Shown here piece by piece: positions 59,564-64,000 of a stretch of DNA of 64,000 bases; position 1 is the first letter of the stretch; every line of letters starts with the position of its first letter. Position numbers and translations under genes: made by a program. The notes under the pieces are model-generated. The model had not been told where the DNA came from. It worked only from the letters and a program-made list of their open reading frames with translations, and did not search any database. The stretch is taken from the NCBI RefSeq assembly GCF_019799925.1, contig NZ_JABGCG010000007.1, forward strand, positions 186,001 to 250,000, in the 5' to 3' direction. The stretch comes from Blastococcus sp. CPCC 205250 (GTDB lineage Bacteria; Actinomycetota; Actinomycetes; Mycobacteriales; Geodermatophilaceae).

Positions 59564-60925
59564 GTGCCGAGCACCGCATCTGGAGCCCCCCGCGTCTTCG
59601 GCCGCGGGTCCTGGGCCGAGGCCAGCCGCCTCGCCGACGTCCTGCGCCGGGAGACCGTCGGCGGCGTCCTCCTCCTGATCGGCACCCTGGTCGCGCTGGT
59701 GTGGGCGAACTCCCCCTGGTCGGCCGCCTACGAGACGCTGCGCGACACCCGCGTCGGCCCGGAGTCGCTGCACTTGGACCTGACGCTGGGCCAGTGGGCG
59801 GCCGACGGGCTGCTGGCGGTCTTCTTCTTCGTCGCGGGGCTGGAACTCAAGCGCGAGTTCGTCGCCGGGGACCTGCGCGACCCGAAGCGGGCGCTGCTGC
59901 CGGTCGCGGCGGCGGTCGGCGGGATGACCGCCCCGGCGATCGTCTACGTGGTGCTCAACCTGGGCGGGGACGGCGCCGTGGAGGGCTGGGCCATCCCGAC
60001 GGCGACCGACATCGCCTTCGCCCTCGCCGTCCTCGCGGTCATCAGCACCCACCTGCCCACCGGGCTGCGCACGTTCCTGCTCACGCTGGCCGTGGTCGAC
60101 GACCTGCTGGCCATCACGATCATCGCGCTCTTCTACACGTCGTCGCTAGCGGCCGGCTGGCTCGCGCTGGCCCTGGTGCCGCTGGGGCTGTTCACCGTGC
60201 TGGTGCAGAAGCGCGTCCGGTCCTGGTGGCTCCTGCTGCCGCTCGCCGTCCTCACGTGGGCGCTGGTCCACGCCTCGGGCGTGCACGCCACGGTCGCCGG
60301 GGTCCTGCTCGGCTTCGCGGTGCCGGTGCTCCGCAGCCGGGCGGCGGGCGGTCCTGACGCGGGGCCGGGCCTCGCCGAGCACTTCGAGCACCGGTTCCGC
60401 CCGCTGTCGGCCGGCATCGCCGTGCCGGTGTTCGCGTTCTTCGCCGCCGGCGTGACCGTGGGCGGGTTCTCGGGGCTCGCCGACTCGCTGGGCGACCGGG
60501 TGGCGCTGGGCATCGTCGCCGGGCTGGTCGTGGGCAAGCTGGTCGGGATCGCCGGCTCCACCTGGCTCGTCGTGCGCTTCACGCGGGCCGAGTTCGCCGA
60601 CGACCTCGGCTGGTGGGACGTCATCGGGGTGGCGCTGCTCGGCGGCATCGGGTTCACCGTGTCCCTGCTCATCGGGGAGCTGGCGTTCGGCCAGGGCAGC
60701 GAGCGCGACGACCACGTCAAGGTGGGCGTCCTGGTCGGCACGCTGATCTCGGCGCTGCTGGCGACGGTGGTGCTGCGCATGCGCAACCGGCGGTACCGCC
60801 GGATCGCCGAGGAGGAGCAGGTCGACGCCGACCAGGACTCCATCCCGGACGTGTACCAGCGCGACGCCGAGGAGGCCGCCCGGACCGCTGCCCGGCGGTC
60901 GCCCGAGGCGTCCGCCGAGGGCTGA
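59564..60925 (+). CDS. nhaA: Na+/H+ antiporter NhaA
   Basis: A 453-residue antiporter with about 12 helices. The ion-binding Asp pair is in [15 protein letters not shown] near residue 180, and the discontinuous helices 4 and 11 are seen at [17 protein letters not shown] and [15 protein letters not shown]. It exports Na+ in exchange for protons and helps pH balance. The C-terminal 45 residues are acidic and cytoplasmic. The GTG at 59564 is preceded by GGAG; CTCCTGAGC and other upstream frames are not used. Confidence 0.94.
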   Translation: MPSTASGAPRVFGRGSWAEASRLADVLRRETVGGVLLLIGTLVALVWANSPWSAAYETLRDTRVGPESLHLDLTLGQWAADGLLAVFFFVAGLELKREFVAGDLRDPKRALLPVAAAVGGMTAPAIVYVVLNLGGDGAVEGWAIPTATDIAFALAVLAVISTHLPTGLRTFLLTLAVVDDLLAITIIALFYTSSLAAGWLALALVPLGLFTVLVQKRVRSWWLLLPLAVLTWALVHASGVHATVAGVLLGFAVPVLRSRAAGGPDAGPGLAEHFEHRFRPLSAGIAVPVFAFFAAGVTVGGFSGLADSLGDRVALGIVAGLVVGKLVGIAGSTWLVVRFTRAEFADDLGWWDVIGVALLGGIGFTVSLLIGELAFGQGSERDDHVKVGVLVGTLISALLATVVLRMRNRRYRRIAEEEQVDADQDSIPDVYQRDAEEAARTAARRSPEASAEG

Positions 60926-60934
60926 AAAAGGACG

Positions 60935-60963
60935 TTGCCGACCCCCGGATCGCGTCGTACCGT
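60935..60963 (+). promoter_or_regulatory. Strong promoter of a mini-gene or small RNA
   Basis: TTGCCG (60935-60940), 17-bp spacer, TACCGT (60958-60963). Transcription should begin near 60970, just after nhaA and with no large ORF behind it. Confidence 0.6.
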
Positions 60964-60974
60964 CGAGGTACACG

Positions 60975-60990
60975 AGAGAGGAGGTGGTCC
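60975..60990 (+). promoter_or_regulatory. Extended Shine-Dalgarno complementary to the whole 16S rRNA 3' end
   Basis: The 16 bases match the complement of the bacterial 16S 3' terminus at 14 positions; the two others are G opposite U, so all 16 can pair with rRNA. Ordinary sites pair over 4-7 bases. Confidence 0.65.
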
Positions 60991-60995
60991 GTAAC

Positions 60996-61034
60996 TTGCA
61001 TGCTTACAGGACACGTGAGGTGGCTGTCCGCTAG
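60996..61034 (+). CDS. Mini-ORF behind an extended Shine-Dalgarno
   Basis: A TTG-started ORF of 12 codons, MHAYRTREVAVR, spaced 11 bases after GGAGG. An alternative ATG at 61000 in another frame gives 28 residues (starting MLTGHVRWLSASRR) and ends at 61086. The peptide is basic and has no recognised family. The context (own promoter, extended ribosome site, hairpin after it) argues for a real unit; translation is unproven. The surrounding 324-bp gap (60926-61249) holds nothing else but the -10 of the next gene. Confidence 0.45.
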   Translation: MHAYRTREVAVR

Positions 61035-61055
61035 CCGCCGTCCAGATGGGCCGCC

Positions 61056-61077
61056 CGTTCGGAGGGGACTCCGAACG
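61056..61077 (+). terminator. Hairpin ending the mini-gene
   Basis: A perfect 9-bp stem CGTTCGGAG/CTCCGAACG with loop GGGA, 21 bases after the 12-codon ORF. It would give a transcript of about 110 nt. Confidence 0.55.
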
Positions 61078-61237
61078 ACGGCATGATCGCCCGTCCGTCG
61101 TACGGCGGCGAGCGAGAACCGGACAGTCACCCGACCCCCGGGCCGCCGACCAGTCCAGTCGGCCCGCGAGCAGCCCCCTCTCGAGGAGGCGCCGCGGAGC
61201 AGCCCGGGGGTTGTCCGTTCTCCGGGTCGTCCGGCGG

Positions 61238-61243
61238 TAGGTT
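61238..61243 (+). promoter_or_regulatory. -10 hexamer for a leaderless transcript
   Basis: TAGGTT, six bases before the GTG at 61250. Confidence 0.45.
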
Positions 61244-61249
61244 CGGCGC

Positions 61250-61960
61250 GTGTTCCTGGCCGGCCGGCCCGTCGAGACCGACCTCTCCCCCGCCGCGTGG
61301 CTCGTGGACGCGCTGTCCGCCGCTCCCCCCGGCACGGTGGCGTCGCTGGTGCCCGCGGCGTTCCCCGCGCATGCGCGCGTGCTGCACCCCGCCGTCCGTT
61401 ACGACGGCGACGACGACGTCGACGTCCGCTGGGACTCCGTCGCGGCCGCGAACGGCACCACGGCCCACCGGCTGATGCAGTGGCCCGGGATCACCGGCTC
61501 CTGGGACTACGTCGGCGAGGACGACCAGCCCGATCTCTGGAACGACACCCCCGCGCCCGGTCACCTCCCCTCGCACGTGGCCGCGGAGCTGGCCGCGCTG
61601 CTGGGCGCCGCCACGACCGCCCCCGACCGCTGCTGCTTCGGCATCTGCGACGAGGAGGGGGTCGCCGCGCCACACCTGGTGCTGCCGGCCTGCGAGCTGC
61701 TGGTGGTCAGCGGCCCGGTCACCCTCGCGGCGGCCAACGTCGCACCGGAGCCCCAGGAGCAGAGCCCGGCGCTGTGGTGGCCGGCCGACCGCGCCTGGTG
61801 CGTGGCCACCGACCCCGAGCTGATGAGCACCTACGTCGCCTGCTCGACCGAGGTCCTCGACGCGCTGCTGGCCTCCCGGCTGGAGGTGCACCCGGCACGT
61901 GCCGGCGACCCGGTGGGCTACGCCGCGGACACCGTCAACCCGGTCGCCCCGCGCTCCTGA
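61250..61960 (+). CDS. Conserved actinobacterial hypothetical protein
   Basis: A 236-residue soluble protein. Recognisable stretches are ARVLHPAVRYDGDDDVDVRW, DRCCFGICDEEG, LPACELLVVSGPV and the most conserved-looking SPALWWPADRAWCVATDPEL with STYVACSTEVLDAL. I recall this family from many actinomycetes, where it is annotated hypothetical; the WWPxDRxW segment is its hallmark. No catalytic motif is evident. Its own leaderless promoter suggests a single-gene unit. Confidence 0.8.
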   Translation: MFLAGRPVETDLSPAAWLVDALSAAPPGTVASLVPAAFPAHARVLHPAVRYDGDDDVDVRWDSVAAANGTTAHRLMQWPGITGSWDYVGEDDQPDLWNDTPAPGHLPSHVAAELAALLGAATTAPDRCCFGICDEEGVAAPHLVLPACELLVVSGPVTLAAANVAPEPQEQSPALWWPADRAWCVATDPELMSTYVACSTEVLDALLASRLEVHPARAGDPVGYAADTVNPVAPRS

Positions 61961-61962
61961 CG

Positions 61963-62025
61963 CCGAGCGTGTGCGCTCGGGCCGCGTTCCACGGGCCAGG
62001 ACGCCGCGTCGGCGCACACGCTCGG
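61963..62025. repeat. Long inverted repeat between convergent genes
   Basis: A perfect 14-bp stem (CCGAGCGTGTGCGC and its complement at 62012-62025) around a 35-nt G/C-rich spacer. It fills the gap between genes ending at 61960 and 62032. It may be a bidirectional terminator or a member of a dispersed palindromic (REP-like) family. Confidence 0.6.
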
Positions 62026-62031
62026 GCTCCG

Positions 62032-63711
62032 TCAGAGGACGGCGAGCTCGGACTCCAGGTCGTCGAGCCCCAGGGAGCCCTGCGACAGCGCCGCCATGTG
62101 CCACGCCCGGAGGTCGAAGTCCGCCCCGTGGGTGCGCCGCGCGGCCTCCCGCCCGGCCAGCCACGCGCGCTCGCCGAGCTTGTAGCTGATCGCCTGCCCC
62201 GGCACCCCGAGGTAGCGCACCAGCTCGCTGTCGAGGAACGCCGTCGTGCTGCCGCTGTGCTCCCCGAGGAAGGCGCGCGCGAGCTCCGGCGTCCAGGGCC
62301 GGCCGCGGTGCCCGGCGAGGACGCCGTCGGCGTCCGCGGGCACCGGCAGGCCCAGGTGCATGCCGAGGTCGACCACGACGCGCATGGCGCGCAGCTGCTG
62401 CCCGTCCAGGTACCCCAGCCGCGCCCACGGCTCGGTGAAGTAGCCGAGCTCGTCCATCAGCCGCTCGGCGTAGAGGGCCCAGCCCTCGATGTCCGCGCCG
62501 ACCATCCCGACCGACGTCTGGAAGGTCGACAGCCCATCGGCGCGCAGCACCCACTGCGCCAGCTGCAGGTGGTGACCCGGGACGCCCTCGTGGTACCAGA
62601 TCGACACCAGGTCCCACAGCGGGAAGCGCTCGCGGCCGAGCACCGGCAGCCAGGTGCGCCCCGGCCGGGAGAAGTCCTGCGACGGCTGCGTGTAGTACGC
62701 GCCGGCCGCGCTGCCCGGCGGGGAGACGACGGCCTCGACCCGGCGCAGCGGCGCGGCGATGTCGAAGTGCACGCCGTCGAGGGCGTCGATCGCACGGTCC
62801 GTGACGCCCTGCAGGTACGCCCGCGTCGCCTCGACCCCCTCGACCGCCGGACCGTGCCGCTCCACCCAGCGCATCGCCTCGCGGGGTGAGCCGCTCGGGC
62901 CGCCCAGCACCTCGCCGGCCGCCCGCCGCTGCTCGGTGAGCAGTCGGCGGTGCTCGTCCCAGCCGAACGCGTAGGCCTCCTCCAGCCGGGCGCCGGCGCC
63001 GAGGTCCGCGCCGGTCCAGCGGCGGGCGGCCAGGGCGTAGCGCTCGCGGCCCACGGCGTCCGGCGTGCCGTCGGCGCGGGGCAGGTACTCGTCGCGCAGG
63101 AAGTCCCGGACCTCGGCGACGGCCGCGTCCGCGGCCGCCGCGGCGGCGTCCAGGTCCCGGTGCAGCGCCGCCGGGCCGGCGGCGGCGAAGGTCGCGAACC
63201 ACGGGCCGGCCAGCCACGCGTCGAGCTGGCCGACGACGGTCGCGACCTGCCGGGGCGCCGCGCACAGGCCCCGGCCGGCGCCCTCGCGCAGCGTCGCGAC
63301 GTAGCCGCGGTAGGCCGCGGGCACCCGCGCCATCCGCCGGGCGAGGAGGGACCAGTCCTCCTCGGTCCCCGCCGGCATGAGCATGAAGACCTGCCGGATG
63401 GCGTGCACCGGGCTGAACAGGTGGGACAGCTCGCGCAGGCCCTCGCCGGCCTCGTGCACCGCCAGGTCGGCGGAGAGCCGCTCGCGCAGCAGCCGGGCGC
63501 AGCGCCGGGCGGCGGGGTCGGCCGCCGGGACGCCGGCCAGCTCACCGAGCGTCCGGCGGGCGAGCTCCGCCCGCGCCTCGAGCCCCTGCGGGCTGGGATC
63601 GGGCAGCCGGTCGGCGCCCTCCGCGGTCCCCAGCGAGGTCGCGACCAGCGGGTCGAGCTCGCAGAGCGCCGCGACGTACCGGTCGGCGACCTCCCGCGGG
63701 CCCCCGCTCAC
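62032..63711 (-). CDS. DUF885 family protein (putative metallopeptidase)
   Basis: A 559-residue protein of the DUF885 family. The likely zinc site is IWYHEGVPGHHLQLAQ near residue 370 (HExxxGHH), with further ligands expected in GWALYAERLMDELGYF near residue 412. PGQAISYKLGERAWLAGRE near 505 is typical of the C-terminal part. The family is thought to include peptidases and dehydrogenases; the substrate is unknown. No signal peptide is present. The GTG start overlaps the stop of the partial gene upstream (GTGA). Confidence 0.88.
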   Translation of the reverse strand: MSGGPREVADRYVAALCELDPLVATSLGTAEGADRLPDPSPQGLEARAELARRTLGELAGVPAADPAARRCARLLRERLSADLAVHEAGEGLRELSHLFSPVHAIRQVFMLMPAGTEEDWSLLARRMARVPAAYRGYVATLREGAGRGLCAAPRQVATVVGQLDAWLAGPWFATFAAAGPAALHRDLDAAAAAADAAVAEVRDFLRDEYLPRADGTPDAVGRERYALAARRWTGADLGAGARLEEAYAFGWDEHRRLLTEQRRAAGEVLGGPSGSPREAMRWVERHGPAVEGVEATRAYLQGVTDRAIDALDGVHFDIAAPLRRVEAVVSPPGSAAGAYYTQPSQDFSRPGRTWLPVLGRERFPLWDLVSIWYHEGVPGHHLQLAQWVLRADGLSTFQTSVGMVGADIEGWALYAERLMDELGYFTEPWARLGYLDGQQLRAMRVVVDLGMHLGLPVPADADGVLAGHRGRPWTPELARAFLGEHSGSTTAFLDSELVRYLGVPGQAISYKLGERAWLAGREAARRTHGADFDLRAWHMAALSQGSLGLDDLESELAVL

Positions 63712-64000
63712 CGGAGGCGTTCGAGCCGCGCCGACATGGTGGGGCGCAGCGGCGCGTCGCCGGAGGCACGGTCGATGGCGTACATGAGCGCGCCCTCGAC
63801 GACGCCGTAGAGGCGCACGGCGCGGGTGACGTCCGGCCCGTCGGGCGTGTGCGCGAGGACGTCGGAGGTGAGCTCCCAGCTCGTCGTCGTCCGCGCCGTG
63901 CCGACGTAGAGCTCGACCAGCCCGGCCGGGTCGACGACGAGCAGCTCGACGCCGTCCTCCCCGCGGGGGCGCCAGAAGCCGGCCTCGCGGGCGTCCGGGC
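63708..64000 (-). CDS. Nitrobindin/FABP-like beta-barrel protein, C-terminal part
   Basis: The last 97 residues of a gene that enters from the right edge. REAGFWRPRGEDGVELLVVD, VELYVGTA and YGVVEGALMYAIDRAS follow the C-terminal half of nitrobindin-type heme-binding barrels (DUF1794/THAP4-like). The proximal haem His, normally in a PHLSARL motif about ten residues from the end, is Thr here (RPTMSARLERLR), so haem binding as in nitrobindin is doubtful. Coupled to the DUF885 gene by a GTGA overlap. Confidence 0.75.
   Translation of the reverse strand, partial: PDAREAGFWRPRGEDGVELLVVDPAGLVELYVGTARTTTSWELTSDVLAHTPDGPDVTRAVRLYGVVEGALMYAIDRASGDAPLRPTMSARLERLR

Noticed and set aside
56708..60052. 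1114-residue frame ending in murL
   Set aside because: Upstream part is antisense of nhaA and out of frame with murD2.
60990..61019. CGTAAC at 60990 as a second sigma-BldN promoter
   Set aside because: The -10 position reads ACGTGA, not CGTTGA, and the hexamer falls inside the extended Shine-Dalgarno region of a better promoter.

Overview
The window is very GC-rich, uses many GTG starts, packs genes into operons with 1 to 8 bp overlaps, and carries actinobacterial hallmark genes (mshA, bS22, BldN/RsbN, RsiG, SenX3/RegX3, a DtxR-type iron box). It is a chromosomal core segment of an actinomycete. Protein style and gene content suggest Geodermatophilaceae (Blastococcus/Modestobacter/Geodermatophilus); this is an inference. 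No rRNA, tRNA, CRISPR array, insertion sequence or prophage gene was found. From memory, gene order from about 3 kb to 51 kb follows, in inverted orientation, the Mycobacterium tuberculosis block Rv0474-Rv0555, so most of the window is ancestral backbone.

Layout. 1-1927: an iron-box-linked ABC exporter-type pair, the second gene running off the edge. 3.0-7.8 kb: menaquinone genes menD-menC (minus) and menE-menA (plus), with leaderless divergent promoters. 7.8-10.5 kb: a GAF-EAL c-di-GMP phosphodiesterase, DUF4229, an Lrp regulator and two small proteins. 10.6-14.6 kb: cytochrome c maturation (ccsB, resB, ccdA, thioredoxin lipoprotein). 14.6-23 kb: a histidine phosphatase and the haem operon rex-hemA-hemC-hemD-hemB with hemL. 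23.2-28.5 kb: a glutaredoxin-like gene, an acyl-CoA ligase, pro-sigma BldN, its anti-sigma RsbN, and a HAD phosphatase. 28.5-36.4 kb: acyltransferase, epimerase, bS22, a BldC-like DNA-binding protein, proC with a degenerate proline dehydrogenase, a DJ-1 protein, ppx and an Rv0495c-like gene. 36.4-40.2 kb: an MFS-thymidylate kinase-like fusion, a GlxA-type regulator and small proteins. 40.3-46.2 kb: regX3-senX3 divergent from phoU across a PHO box, then gpmA, ybjN and mshA. 46.3-51.8 kb: SDR, murB, two methyltransferase-fold genes, PspC, DUF2516, an HbhA-like protein and an XRE regulator. 51.9-55.8 kb: asparaginase, RsiG, a BKACE-like protein, ygfZ and fur. 55.8-59.4 kb: murD2-murL-DUF4392, an L-Glu based route to D-Glu in peptidoglycan. 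59.6-64 kb: nhaA, an isolated mini-gene with an extended Shine-Dalgarno, a conserved hypothetical, a DUF885 protein and a partial nitrobindin-like gene.

The genes form recognisable modules: menaquinone, haem and cytochrome c for respiration under the redox sensor Rex; phosphate sensing; mycothiol; cell wall precursors; and developmental signalling (BldN/RsbN, BldC-like, RsiG, an EAL enzyme). The most unusual items are the mini-gene at 60935-61077, the two-motif RsiG in an operon with a metal-site-less BKACE relative, the murD2-murL-DUF4392 cluster, the MFS-kinase fusion with no P-loop, the truncated proline dehydrogenase beside proC, and several readable regulatory sites.
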